Shown in pieces: positions 9,260 through 18,267 of a DNA stretch of 64,000 nucleotides (position 1 is its first letter; each line of letters opens with the position of its first letter). The notes beneath the pieces were generated by a model. That model was not told where the DNA came from. It made no database searches and was given only the letters and a program-made list of their open reading frames with translations. The DNA lies in NCBI RefSeq assembly GCF_041380235.1, contig NZ_JBGIYY010000003.1, positions 186,001 through 250,000 on the forward strand, read 5' to 3'. The translations under genes were made by a program, and so were the position numbers. Origin of the DNA: Glaciecola sp041380235. Its GTDB lineage: Bacteria > Pseudomonadota > Gammaproteobacteria > Enterobacterales > Alteromonadaceae.

Positions 9260-9563
9260 AATATAAGCCCTTGATTTTTGATAATTGGAGTACCTTCGTC
9301 TAGGTAAATTTCTCCACAGCTAACAACCATAACAAAGGCAAGTATATATAGCGAATAAGCGCTAAAGCTCGAATTGTGATGCTGCATTTCTTAATGACGA
9401 ACCGTTAAATAATAATGTGGATGCTTTTTACCCGATATTTGTGAATAGATAAACAAATTCTTTCATTAGCATTCACTTTTATTTCGGCTATTATGAATGC
9501 TCAGGGTTGTGATTCATTTTATAATCCTCAAATCAAAGTCCTGAACTGGAGTAATAGCCTTCT
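9260..9563. promoter_or_regulatory. Divergent intergenic region, rimK / mscS
   Basis: About 300 bp without a gene, separating the minus-strand rimK operon from the plus-strand MscS gene, so it must hold promoters for both directions. A perfect 8-bp inverted repeat (AGCATTCA ... TGAATGCT, 9468-9475 and 9494-9501) lies about 65 bp upstream of the mscS ATG. No confident -35/-10 pair or known operator is recognised. Confidence 0.45.
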
Positions 9564-10484
9564 ATGAAAGCCCAATTAGACGTCGTAATTGAACAAGTAC
9601 ATTCAATACTTAATTTTATATTATTTTCTTACGGCGATTATGAAGTGACCGTTGGCGAAGTGTTGATTGTTCCTACCTATCTTGTCGTCAGCATTTTCTT
9701 GATACGATGGTTGGGACGATTTATTTTTAAGCGTTTAATGGCCAGTCACGTAGAGCCTGATGTTGCCCACTTGTTCAAACGGGTCTACAACGTCGTTGCT
9801 CTTATCATCTTATTTATTACCACCCTCGAACTTATCAACGTGCCACTTACCGCATTTGCATTTGTGTCTGGCGCTATTGCAATTGGTGTGGGCTTTGGTG
9901 CACAAAATATTATCAATAATTTTATAAGCGGTTGGATTTTAATGTGGGAACGTCCTATACGCATTGACGACTTTTTGGAAATAGACAACATAGCTAAAGG
10001 TAAAGTAGAGGCGATTAACACCCGCTCTACGCGCATTCGCCGAATTGACGGCGTGCACATGCTCATTCCAAATAGTAAACTTTTAGAAAATACGGTGGTT
10101 AATTGGACCTTAGTTGACAATGTTATGCGCACCTCTGTTAGAGTAGGTGTTGCTTATGGCTCTTCGGCACGTCAAGTTTCAGACCTAGTGGAGCAAGCTG
10201 CAAAAGAACAAGCAAATATCATGAGCGATCCTGCTCCTTTGGTAATATTTGATGATTTTGCCGACAGTGCTTTGGTGTTCGAAGTGTATTTTTGGGTGAA
10301 TGCAACGGCGGGTATCGACTTACGCATTATTCGCAGCAACGTCAGATTTAGAATTGATGCTTTATTTGAAGAAAATGGCATTGTGATCTCTTTTCCACAG
10401 CGCGATATACACTTAGATGGCTCGCTCACTATACATAGCCACGATCAAGCAAGCGGTCCAAATGATGTGGTCAAAGCGAAATAA
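9564..10484 (+). CDS. Small-conductance mechanosensitive channel (MscS family)
   Basis: Inner-membrane channel that opens under tension to release solutes during hypo-osmotic shock. The 306-residue protein has three predicted membrane segments in the first ~135 residues; the third has the Gly/Ala-rich pore pattern (AIAIGVGFGAQNIINNFISG), followed by the MscS beta domain (GKVEAINTRSTRIRRIDG, LIPNSKLLENTVVNWT). It is closer to the small plasmid/YbdG-like group than to E. coli MscS exactly, so no symbol is given. Lies 31 bp upstream of mgtE. Confidence 0.92.
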   Translation: MKAQLDVVIEQVHSILNFILFSYGDYEVTVGEVLIVPTYLVVSIFLIRWLGRFIFKRLMASHVEPDVAHLFKRVYNVVALIILFITTLELINVPLTAFAFVSGAIAIGVGFGAQNIINNFISGWILMWERPIRIDDFLEIDNIAKGKVEAINTRSTRIRRIDGVHMLIPNSKLLENTVVNWTLVDNVMRTSVRVGVAYGSSARQVSDLVEQAAKEQANIMSDPAPLVIFDDFADSALVFEVYFWVNATAGIDLRIIRSNVRFRIDALFEENGIVISFPQRDIHLDGSLTIHSHDQASGPNDVVKAK

Positions 10485-10515
10485 CGCACAATGAATGGGA
10501 AAAAAGGAAATAAGC

Positions 10516-11853
10516 ATGTCTGAACAACTACCAGATCTTATTGATGAAATTGTTTCCGCGCCCGATCAAGAGACCGTTGACGCGATCACCAACATCATCA
10601 TCAGCAAAGATGAAGATGATATTGCTTTATTGCTCGAGTCTATTCCATACGAGCAACGTATCAATGTATGGCGGGATATCCCACGCAATAAAAAACTAGA
10701 TGTGCTAGTAGAAATGCGAGCCGATGCTCGTGAACCGCTCATCGATGAAATTGACTCAGAAGAATGGGAGGCATTATTTTCAGATGTTGACGCGGAGCAA
10801 CTGCTTGAACTGTCCGATACTTTGCCCAACAAACTTGTTGATCGCGCATATGCAGCGATGGATAAGCAGCAGCGCCAATATTTTAAAGATGCAAGTCAAT
10901 ATACCGATTCACAAATTGGACATTGGTTAAGTCACGATGTTTTGGTACTACCACTAAATGCAAAAGTGCGAGATGCGCTAAGGCTGATTCGCCGAGACGT
11001 TCCTGAATACACCGACTGTATCTTTTTGCTCAATCGCGCAGGCCAGTTTTCAGAAGCTGTCAAATTAACCAAAGTATTTGGCGCTCCAGAGCATTTACCT
11101 CTGGTCGATTTAAGTGAAGAAGAAATCGACGTTATCAAGGCCGAAGAAGACTGCACAATAGCCGCCCGTAGCGTGCAAAAATCTGGCTTTGCCTCACTTC
11201 CCGTCATCGACGACAACAACCGGTTTTTAGGAAGGGTCGACATGTTTGTAGCGAGCGAGTTGGTCAATGAGTTTTATGAGCGCCAAGTCATGGCAAGCGC
11301 CGGTATGGACGAAGAAGAAGATTTGTTTTCGCCAGTGCGTAAAAGCGCTAAAAACAGAGCGGTATGGTTGGGCATCAACCTTGTCACCGCCTTTGTCGCT
11401 TCATGGTTTATTGGACTATTTGAAGCGACATTACAACAGGTCGTAGCCCTAGCTGTATTGATGCCGGTAGTTGCCAGCATGGGAGGGATCGCTGGAAGTC
11501 AAACCCTCACCCTGATTGTGCGCGGTCTTGCCCTTGGCCAAGTGACGGGCGCAAACCGCAGAGCATTGCTAGAAAAAGAGCTCAGGGTTGGGGGCGTAAA
11601 CGGCGTAGTCTGGGCAATGGTGATTGGCATTGTGGCGTACTTTTGGTTTTCAGACCCAATGCTTGGCTTGGTCATTGCTTTAGCTATTTTACTCAATATT
11701 ATCGTTGCCGCAATTGCCGGCGTATCGCTACCTATTTTACTCAACAAATTAAAAATTGACCCCGCATTGGCAGGGTCGGTAATTTTGACTACCGTCACTG
11801 ATATTGTAGGTTTTGTGGCGTTTTTAGGATTAGGTACTTTGTTGTTGCTTTAA
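10516..11853 (+). CDS. mgtE: Magnesium transporter MgtE
   Basis: Mg2+ channel/transporter of the inner membrane. The 445-residue protein has an acidic superhelical N domain (about 1-130), tandem CBS domains (about 130-250) that sense cytosolic Mg2+, and five C-terminal membrane helices with the family pattern MPVVASMGGIAGSQT. The start at 10516 is chosen over an in-frame ATG at 10495 because an AAGGAAA Shine-Dalgarno sits just upstream. Probably co-transcribed with mscS. No M-box-like leader is seen. Confidence 0.94.
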   Translation: MSEQLPDLIDEIVSAPDQETVDAITNIIISKDEDDIALLLESIPYEQRINVWRDIPRNKKLDVLVEMRADAREPLIDEIDSEEWEALFSDVDAEQLLELSDTLPNKLVDRAYAAMDKQQRQYFKDASQYTDSQIGHWLSHDVLVLPLNAKVRDALRLIRRDVPEYTDCIFLLNRAGQFSEAVKLTKVFGAPEHLPLVDLSEEEIDVIKAEEDCTIAARSVQKSGFASLPVIDDNNRFLGRVDMFVASELVNEFYERQVMASAGMDEEEDLFSPVRKSAKNRAVWLGINLVTAFVASWFIGLFEATLQQVVALAVLMPVVASMGGIAGSQTLTLIVRGLALGQVTGANRRALLEKELRVGGVNGVVWAMVIGIVAYFWFSDPMLGLVIALAILLNIIVAAIAGVSLPILLNKLKIDPALAGSVILTTVTDIVGFVAFLGLGTLLLL

Positions 11854-11983
11854 AGCGGTAATTATCACCAAATCATCCACAAGCGTATTACGCCAGCCGT
11901 AAGGTTAAAGTATTGATGACGATAAACGTTAATATTTGCAACACACAATATAAAGATTGCATATGTAATTAACAGAAACTGGC

Positions 11984-12015
11984 ACTTTTCAGTGTACATG
12001 TGTACGCTGAAAAGT
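11984..12015. promoter_or_regulatory. 32-bp near-perfect palindrome upstream of the hemolysin III-like gene
   Basis: Two 16-base arms (ACTTTTCAGTGTACAT and its near complement) meet without a spacer; 14 of 16 pairs match and the other two are T/G. It ends 31 bp before the ATG at 12047. The symmetry suits a dimeric repressor operator; in RNA it would form an almost uninterrupted hairpin. No T-run follows, so a simple terminator for mgtE is less likely. Confidence 0.6.
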
Positions 12016-12046
12016 TACATTAGCGGCTTTAACCGCAGGCAGTGCT

Positions 12047-12721
12047 ATGTTACCCCACAAATCCAATACAATGGACCACAGCAGCTACTCTCGAAGCGAA
12101 GAGTGGATGAACACCCTTACCCATGCCATTGGTGCCGTGCTCGCTGCTATTGGCTTAGTTCTGCTAATTAGGTCAGCAGAGAATACGATCGCACTCGTCA
12201 CTGCCTGGGTTTATGGAATAAGTTTGTTAGCCATGTTTTTATCATCTTCGATATATCACAGCACAGTCAACTCGATTCGCCGTGCATGGCTGCGTAAAAT
12301 AGACCACATAGCTATTTATTTGCTAATCGCAGGCACATATACACCATTCATGGCACTATCGGTAAAGGGGCAAGTCGGCAACATAGGTTTAGCGGTGATA
12401 TGGGCAATAGCAATTGCTGGGATCTTGTTTAAAATGCTGCTGGGTCACAAGTATCCCAAAATTAGCATTATTACTTATGCCATTATGGGATGGATGGCAC
12501 TCTTTTTCATCTATCCAATCTATCAAGCATTGCCAACTCAGGGCTTTGTATTGCTGTTTGCTGGAGGGCTCTGCTACAGCGCCGGCATTCCATTATATTT
12601 AATGAAAAACCGGCATTACTCCCATGCTCTGTGGCACGTGTGCGTGGCTGCGGGCGCAGCCTGTCACTTTTTCTCTATCTATTATTATGTGTATCCGTCT
12701 TACTCGCTTTCTATTGCTTAG
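12047..12721 (+). CDS. Hemolysin III / TrhA family membrane protein
   Basis: Seven-helix membrane protein of the HlyIII/PAQR-like family (YqfA in E. coli); bacterial members are linked to membrane homeostasis rather than proven haemolysis. The metal-site residues of the family are present: SSIYHS near residue 67, KIDHIAIYLLIAGTYTPF near residue 82-100, and HALWHVCVAAGAACHF near the C terminus. Length 224 residues from 12047; an in-frame ATG at 12071 (MDHSS...) is an equally plausible start. Its 3' end overlaps the convergent lipoprotein gene by 11 bases. Confidence 0.88.
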   Translation: MLPHKSNTMDHSSYSRSEEWMNTLTHAIGAVLAAIGLVLLIRSAENTIALVTAWVYGISLLAMFLSSSIYHSTVNSIRRAWLRKIDHIAIYLLIAGTYTPFMALSVKGQVGNIGLAVIWAIAIAGILFKMLLGHKYPKISIITYAIMGWMALFFIYPIYQALPTQGFVLLFAGGLCYSAGIPLYLMKNRHYSHALWHVCVAAGAACHFFSIYYYVYPSYSLSIA

Positions 12722-13280
12722 TTGGAAAACTTGCTAGGGTTACACTAACGGCGCCATTCACGAATTCCACCGATGCAGTTTTCTCTGCCGAAGACAGCGT
12801 TTTCGACGAAACACCATGCCACACAGGAGCATTACGCTCTGCATCTAAAACATCTATCGCCAAGGTTCCTTGTGAGTATATCCGCGTCGATTCGGTGTAC
12901 AAGGGAGCGTTAAGACCCCAATATTGACGTCCCCATGTCCAGCCTGCGTTCATCATCAGAGCCGGTTCTTGGGTGACTCTCATTTTGTCTCTTGCGCCAA
13001 TGGTAAATGAAACATGCATGTCAGCTTGTGCTAAGTCTTCTACGAACACGTAGCCTTTTTGTTCCATAGCGGCCTTAACTGCATCCATAACGCGCTGTTC
13101 AACCAATGGACTGATGACGTACTCGCTTTGCACCATCATAGGTTTATCTGATACCCAGCTAAACGTACTGTAGGCAGAAAAGTCTTGCTCAGGATCAAAG
13201 TCGGTAAACACTTTAGGTTGAGATGCGCACGCACTCAACACAAATACAATCACTAATAATAAGACAGATTTTTTATTCAT
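12711..13280 (-). CDS. DUF4136-like lipoprotein
   Basis: Predicted lipoprotein of 189 residues. The start at 13280 (MNKKSVLLLV...) is preferred over an upstream in-frame codon because it gives a clean lipoprotein signal with lipobox LSACAS and has an AAGAG element upstream. The body (FSAYSTFSWVSDKP, VMDAVKAAMEQKGYVF, ADMHVSFTIG) resembles the DUF4136 family of envelope lipoproteins of unknown function. Divergently placed from another small lipoprotein gene (start 13385). Confidence 0.82.
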   Translation of the reverse strand: MNKKSVLLLVIVFVLSACASQPKVFTDFDPEQDFSAYSTFSWVSDKPMMVQSEYVISPLVEQRVMDAVKAAMEQKGYVFVEDLAQADMHVSFTIGARDKMRVTQEPALMMNAGWTWGRQYWGLNAPLYTESTRIYSQGTLAIDVLDAERNAPVWHGVSSKTLSSAEKTASVEFVNGAVSVTLASFPTKQ

Positions 13281-13384
13281 TTTGTTTACTCTTTTATAAA
13301 TGGCTTTGCGCCAACAGACAGCGGCACTGCTTGTGTTTTTTGCTATACTACCAGACACAGTCTCATTGGGTATAGCCAAACTAG

Positions 13385-13702
13385 ATGATAAATCCGAAAG
13401 GTTATAGTGTTTTTTATTTGACAGTCATAATTTTATGCACAGCATGTGCATCGACGACGTTTACTCAAGAGGGTGAAGTTTCGGATGAAAATATCTGCTA
13501 TGCAAATAAGTGCTACACCACAATATACTGGGAAGACGGTACTTTTTCTAACATCGAGGACGATTTTTTACCTACAACTAAAATAGTGTTCCGACATTGT
13601 TACCTAACGCCAGCAAAAAAAATCATATGTCGACCGACTATCTACGAACAACCTATTCGGCTATTTGATAAGAGCTTCGAAGAGGTAATCGAACAACAAT
13701 AA
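13385..13702 (+). CDS. Small cysteine-containing lipoprotein of unknown function
   Basis: A 105-residue protein with a hydrophobic N terminus ending in a lipobox (LCTAC) at about residue 20, so probably a lipoprotein. After the anchor it has four further cysteines (NICYANKCYT, FRHCY, KIICRP) that could form two disulfides. I do not recognise the family. It is divergent from the DUF4136-like gene and is followed by an inverted repeat. Confidence 0.6.
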   Translation: MINPKGYSVFYLTVIILCTACASTTFTQEGEVSDENICYANKCYTTIYWEDGTFSNIEDDFLPTTKIVFRHCYLTPAKKIICRPTIYEQPIRLFDKSFEEVIEQQ

Positions 13703-13740
13703 TTGATGGTTTCATTTGCTATCAAACTCAACCATCAATT
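13701..13740. terminator. Bidirectional terminator-like inverted repeat
   Basis: Eleven-base arms AATTGATGGTT and AACCATCAATT are separated by 18 bases, between the converging ends of the small lipoprotein gene (+) and the GH16 gene (-). The T-rich stretch on the plus-strand side is interrupted, so termination is an inference from symmetry and position. Confidence 0.5.
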
Positions 13741-13749
13741 ACTTCTTTG

Positions 13750-15366
13750 TTATTTTGTAATAATTCCACGCAAGAACGCCCTACGTCTTATCCCGAGCAA
13801 TCCAAGCAAACCCGCAAGTAGCATTACGCTCAAACTTCCACCACCACTAGATTCAGGCGGACTAACAACCGGCGGTGGCTCAACAACCGGCGGTGGCTCA
13901 ACAACCGGCGGTCCTGGAGGAGTCGGTGGCGCGGCAAAAAAGATATTATCAAAAAATACGGTGCCATTGCCCTCAATTTTTATCTGCTGGACTTGACTTA
14001 AGTCAACCACGCTTTCAAATGTGCTCATCGGCACAACCATGCTTTGCCATTGCTGCGGGTTCGCTGTAAATTCAAACGCAATTTCTTCAGGTCCTGGGCT
14101 AATAAGGAAAACTCTTAGGATGGTTTCGTTCTTCACCCAATAGTCAAAGTGGAGATTTTCCATGGTCGTAAGATCTTGTTTGTTGTCGACAAAGTCGGTG
14201 CCTTGATAATTAAGACCCGAATACTTGAGAACATTATCGCCCTCTATTTGCACCACAGAAACCTCTGTCGCTTGGTTCCAATCAGGATTAAGATTTACAT
14301 CATCAATATTTTGATATTCATCACTAAAAATCGATATGACGTCTTCAGCGGCAATGGTCGATGGTGTTGGCGCGGCAGTTTGCGGCTCTGAAAACGAAAT
14401 GCATCCAGACGCGTTAACGGGAGAATTAGGCGGCGTGTTCGGGCATTGGTCTAAGTTGTTAATCACGCCGTCATTGTCATCATCTAGGCCTAAAGGCGTG
14501 CTTTCGTTGCATCTCTGCATATCGTTTAGATCAGACGCCACGCAATGTGCAACGTACTCTACTTCCAAGGTCGCGGTGTTGAGCGTTGGGTCGATGTTAC
14601 CGCCGAGTGTCCCGCCCATTGCCACGTTTAGTAGCACAAACATGGGCTCTTCGTATTGCGGGCAGTTCGACAAGTCGTGCTCGGCCACAATGTTGTCATT
14701 CATGAAAAATTTGATATTGTCAGCAGTCCACTCAACCGCATAGGTTTGGTAAGTCAATACATCAGGCGAACCACCTGGATAAGGATAGCGTACTTCTGCA
14801 CCGCAATTGTTGGTGTTGAAAAAATTGGTGATATATCTGTCACCGGCATTGCCATACCATTCCCAAACGTCTATTTCACCGGCACCCGGGTTTGGCCAGT
14901 TAATAGTGTCGTTATCGCCTTTAAACGGATCTTCAGCAATACGGTTTTCGAGCATCCAAAACGCCGGCCAAGTGCCGCCTCTTAGATCTGAAAAACGCAG
15001 CCTTGTTTCAAGCCGTCCATACAAAAACTCAGCCTTGTCCTTACTGTTCAAGCGTCCTGAAGTCCATGGGCGAGGCGCTAGGCCTTGGCCAGGGCAATTA
15101 ATTTGCTGCCTTCTTGCAGTGATTTTTAGGGTGCCGTTTGAGACTTCATAGTTTGCTTGAGGAGACGTCTCATCATCGGTGTAACATTGGATTTCATTAT
15201 TATAATTGGCTTGAATTTGGGGGGTCCAGTTGTCCATATTGACACTGTTGCCATCAAAGCGCTCAATCCAGGACACTTCCCAGCCTGCCTGACTCATACT
15301 CAAAGGCGCCAAGCAAAACACTAGGAGAGAAACGGGTTTAGATAAACATTTTTTAAGTTTAGACAA
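13750..15366 (-). CDS. Secreted GH16 beta-glucanase (laminarinase-like) with GlyGly-CTERM tail
   Basis: Secreted endo-beta-glucanase predicted to hydrolyse beta-1,3(4)-glucans such as laminarin. Domains in 538 residues: signal peptide (1-27); GH16 catalytic domain (about 30-275) with the motif GEIDVWEW giving Glu164, Asp166 and Glu169; a thrombospondin type-3 calcium repeat (DDDNDGVINNLDQCPNT, 295-311); a beta-rich accessory domain resembling those in other marine glucanases (about 345-485); a Pro/Val linker encoded by 18-bp DNA repeats; and a GlyGly-CTERM tail (SGGGS, hydrophobic helix, IRRR) for rhombosortase processing and surface attachment or type II secretion. No neighbouring polysaccharide-utilisation genes are seen. 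Confidence 0.92.
   Translation of the reverse strand: MSKLKKCLSKPVSLLVFCLAPLSMSQAGWEVSWIERFDGNSVNMDNWTPQIQANYNNEIQCYTDDETSPQANYEVSNGTLKITARRQQINCPGQGLAPRPWTSGRLNSKDKAEFLYGRLETRLRFSDLRGGTWPAFWMLENRIAEDPFKGDNDTINWPNPGAGEIDVWEWYGNAGDRYITNFFNTNNCGAEVRYPYPGGSPDVLTYQTYAVEWTADNIKFFMNDNIVAEHDLSNCPQYEEPMFVLLNVAMGGTLGGNIDPTLNTATLEVEYVAHCVASDLNDMQRCNESTPLGLDDDNDGVINNLDQCPNTPPNSPVNASGCISFSEPQTAAPTPSTIAAEDVISIFSDEYQNIDDVNLNPDWNQATEVSVVQIEGDNVLKYSGLNYQGTDFVDNKQDLTTMENLHFDYWVKNETILRVFLISPGPEEIAFEFTANPQQWQSMVVPMSTFESVVDLSQVQQIKIEGNGTVFFDNIFFAAPPTPPGPPVVEPPPVVEPPPVVSPPESSGGGSLSVMLLAGLLGLLGIRRRAFLRGIITK
13865..13909. repeat. 18-bp tandem repeats encoding the GH16 Pro-rich linker
   Basis: About 2.5 copies of an 18-bp unit (ACAACCGGCGGTGGCTCA) inside the GH16 gene; on the coding strand each unit reads about six residues of the PPPVVE type. 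The period is a multiple of three, so copy-number change would alter linker length without breaking the frame. Confidence 0.8.
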
Positions 15367-15559
15367 AATAGCGTCCTATCAAATAAGTGGGGAATGCTGT
15401 GGCCTAACAACACGTATTTTAGATTTTGAGTCAGACTACCGGCGAACTCGTATGTTGAATGTTATTACAATTAACATTTATGTCACAAGCAACATACGAT
15501 GAATAGGTCTTAACTTGAGATAAGTAAGCCCTACTGTATACATAGCTGTGCAGAGGGGA

Positions 15560-16276
15560 TCAGCGGTAACGTAATGCGGTTGAGGTCGAAAATTCATAAA
15601 TCATATTTCGATATACCGCGATGTCGGTGATATTTTCGGGTGTTTGCGCAGCAGCAGAGCGATAATTGGTAGATACGCGATATTCACCGATAACCTTTTC
15701 AACTTTGTGATAACAATGGCCATGCATCATCACTAAATCTCCTTTCTTGGGACTTAATGAAATTGCTGCATCCTCGTCAAACGCTTGCGAATGACTCGGA
15801 ATAATGCCGCTTAGATGCGAACCAGGAATCAAAGTAATTTGCCCACCTGTTGTATCCGCAGAGATATCCATTGTATATATCAGACGATTCAAATTAAAGT
15901 GTTGGGGATTGTCACAGACACAGTCTTGATGCCACGCCTGCCCCAGGGTATCTTTTTTAGAAAACATTACCATGCAATATTGCTCATACCAGCCATCGCC
16001 CAATATTTCTTGAGTCAAAGATACAAAATCTTGGTGATTGTTTACAGCGTCAAAGCAGGTTTCCCCGTCTTTTTGCGGAAACCAAGGGATCACATCGGTG
16101 CCGGACTGCTCAATAAACGCATCGGAATGAATATACTGAGGATCCATGCCAAAATGAGAGAGAATTTTGTTGTTGTATAAGCGCATCAGATCAGAGTCAA
16201 AAAAACCAGGGAGATGGATATACCCATATTTCCAAAAATCCTGTGCGAGGGTTCTATTATTTAACAAAATATGCAC
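15560..16276 (-). CDS. Phytanoyl-CoA dioxygenase (PhyH) family Fe(II)/2-oxoglutarate oxygenase
   Basis: Non-haem iron oxygenase of 238 residues. The HxD motif is His116/Asp118 (AWHQDCV), the distal histidine is His187 or His190 (MMHGHCYHKV), and Arg200 in EYRVSTNYRS is placed to hold 2-oxoglutarate. TGGQITLIPGSH is typical of the PhyH fold. Substrate cannot be deduced; bacterial PhyH proteins act on varied small molecules. The gene begins about 85 bp from the large octanucleotide array, which therefore occupies its upstream region. Confidence 0.85.
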   Translation of the reverse strand: MHILLNNRTLAQDFWKYGYIHLPGFFDSDLMRLYNNKILSHFGMDPQYIHSDAFIEQSGTDVIPWFPQKDGETCFDAVNNHQDFVSLTQEILGDGWYEQYCMVMFSKKDTLGQAWHQDCVCDNPQHFNLNRLIYTMDISADTTGGQITLIPGSHLSGIIPSHSQAFDEDAAISLSPKKGDLVMMHGHCYHKVEKVIGEYRVSTNYRSAAAQTPENITDIAVYRNMIYEFSTSTALRYR

Positions 16277-16360
16277 CTTTTTTGACGCTACCGGCTTTTA
16301 GTCATTACGCCTATACCTTCCTAAATACCAAATCGATAACCGCAATGAATAACGGCAATC

Positions 16361-17002
16361 GAACGAATGAACGAATGAACGAATGAACGAATGAACGAAT
16401 GAACGAATGAACGAATGAACGAATGAACGAATGAACGAATGAACGAATGAACGAATGAACGAATGAACGAATGAACGAATGAACGAATGAACGAATGAAC
16501 GAATGAACGAATGAACGAATGAACGAATGAACGAATGAACGAATGAACGAATGAACGAATGAACGAATGAACGAATGAACGAATGAACGAATGAACGAAT
16601 GAACGAATGAACGAATGAACGAATGAACGAATGAACGAATGAACGAATGAACGAATGAACGAATGAACGAATGAACGAATGAACGAATGAACGAATGAAC
16701 GAATGAACGAATGAACGAATGAACGAATGAACGAATGAACGAATGAACGAATGAACGAATGAACGAATGAACGAATGAACGAATGAACGAATGAACGAAT
16801 GAACGAATGAACGAATGAACGAATGAACGAATGAACGAATGAACGAATGAACGAATGAACGAATGAACGAATGAACGAATGAACGAATGAACGAATGAAC
16901 GAATGAACGAATGAACGAATGAACGAATGAACGAATGAACGAATGAACGAATGAACGAATGAACGAATGAACGAATGAACGAATGAACGAATGAACGAAT
17001 GA
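16361..17002. repeat. Perfect octanucleotide tandem array, about 80 copies of GAACGAAT
   Basis: The 8-bp unit repeats without a visible mismatch for 642 bp (80.25 copies). The two half-units GAAC and GAAT also give an approximate 4-bp period. All plus frames meet TGA. All three minus frames are open and encode the same cyclic octapeptide (FVHSFIRS), because 8 is not a multiple of 3 and the unit read backwards has no stop. The array lies in the 947-bp region between the divergent PhyH-like gene (start 16276) and the membrane-protein gene (start 17224). Such a perfect array would be prone to slippage; the copy number in an assembly may be approximate. Confidence 0.98.
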
Positions 17003-17226
17003 TAATATAAACATACATTTTGTTATGCTTACAAGCACTGTTTATATAACATCTTTAAGCAACCATTTTGTTTGGAGCGACGTTATTTTACGCTGACTGT
17101 TAGCATATTTAGACTCATCTATCTTTTTTATTTGCAAAACAGACGAGTTCTGGGTACTTTCTGGAGCCTAAACGCTCGTTAGTATGGCTCACAAGGAAGC
17201 AAGCTACAGCGGTAAAAGGGAGCATG

Positions 17227-18261
17227 ATGTCAAGTACAACACACACCATTAAATCACCTCGTTCTTCAGTAATTGATTTCTTTTTGAGCTGTATCACTTT
17301 CACTTTATTTACACTTGTATGGCTTTATCAAGCCGTTCGAGATATTAACCGAGTGCATGAGCAAGGCCTAAGACCTTGGTTATGGATATTCGTGCCTGTG
17401 CTTGTCTTACCCATGTTCTTTGCGCTGCCAGTGTTGCTTGGTGCGATTAAAAAGTGTGAGCAAAAGCTTGAACTTAACTCATGGTCAAAAACCCAAGATA
17501 TAGTGTGGCTTATCAGTGTTTGGATATTGTCAATTGGCGTTGTGGCAATTGAATATGCTGGTGTATCGACTATTCAGCAAGTCGTTTTATATGGTATTTG
17601 GCTGATAAGCTATTTTTTAGTTGCTCCGCGCATCACCCGTATTCGCGGAGCATCAAAGCTACCTAAAACTAGACTGTATGCAAAGCTGTCAAATGCAGAA
17701 TGGGTAGTCACGATTATATTCATCCCATTTACGGCAATAGTGATTTGGCTAGCAGGTTTATCTATATTCTTTGTATCGCTTGATAAACTGCAAGTTAATC
17801 AACTCATTGAAAATCAAGAATATGGATTTTCAATACAGTTCTCGGGTGATTCATGGCATCAGGTAGAAATAGGTACACATTCAAACGGTGAAGGACTTAT
17901 GGAATTCACTGGATTTGACTCGTCCGCTAGCCTAATCGTGTTTGATCAAAACGACAGAGACAATATCTCTTCGCTTACACAATGGCGAGTGAATGACGCT
18001 ATTGATTCACTCGACCAATTGACCTGCGAAGAAAGCCGACGCTTCATGCCTGATTCACTGCATTTGAGAATAAGCCTGGTCTGTGAAGGCACATCCTTTG
18101 GTGACCCCGGCATGCAAATACACGAAATCATTCAGTTGGCTGACACCGAGTATATAGAAGTCTTTGCAAGCTATACGGCAAACAAAGCCAACTTTAAGCG
18201 CGACTCAAGGGCATTTTTACAAACAGTCCAAAGTCTATCACCGATGCCCAAAAGAGATTAG
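17227..18261 (+). CDS. Membrane protein of unknown function with periplasm-facing C-terminal domain
   Basis: I do not recognise the family. The 344-residue protein has five predicted membrane segments in the first ~190 residues (for example near 10-35, 47-72, 88-108, 113-130 and 155-180), then a soluble ~150-residue domain containing two cysteines (LTCEESR, SLVCEGTS) that could pair. ATG codons at 17224 and 17227 are adjacent, after an AAAGGGAG Shine-Dalgarno. It lies 6 bp upstream of the transglutaminase-like gene, so the two probably form an operon and act together at the envelope. Confidence 0.75.
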   Translation: MSSTTHTIKSPRSSVIDFFLSCITFTLFTLVWLYQAVRDINRVHEQGLRPWLWIFVPVLVLPMFFALPVLLGAIKKCEQKLELNSWSKTQDIVWLISVWILSIGVVAIEYAGVSTIQQVVLYGIWLISYFLVAPRITRIRGASKLPKTRLYAKLSNAEWVVTIIFIPFTAIVIWLAGLSIFFVSLDKLQVNQLIENQEYGFSIQFSGDSWHQVEIGTHSNGEGLMEFTGFDSSASLIVFDQNDRDNISSLTQWRVNDAIDSLDQLTCEESRRFMPDSLHLRISLVCEGTSFGDPGMQIHEIIQLADTEYIEVFASYTANKANFKRDSRAFLQTVQSLSPMPKRD

Positions 18262-18267
18262 ATAGTC

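Noticed and set aside
14336..14743. Plus-strand frames of 80-135 codons inside the GH16 gene
   Set aside because: They are antisense to a gene with clear catalytic motifs and have no ribosome-binding site or recognisable domain.
16361..17002. CRISPR array
   Set aside because: Units are contiguous 8-mers without spacers and no cas genes are present.
16298..17038. Long minus-strand reading frames encoding repeated FVHSFIRS
   Set aside because: They arise because the 8-bp unit has no stop on the minus strand in any frame; there is no signal of coding beyond the repeat, no convincing ribosome-binding site, and the two overlapping frames give the same peptide.
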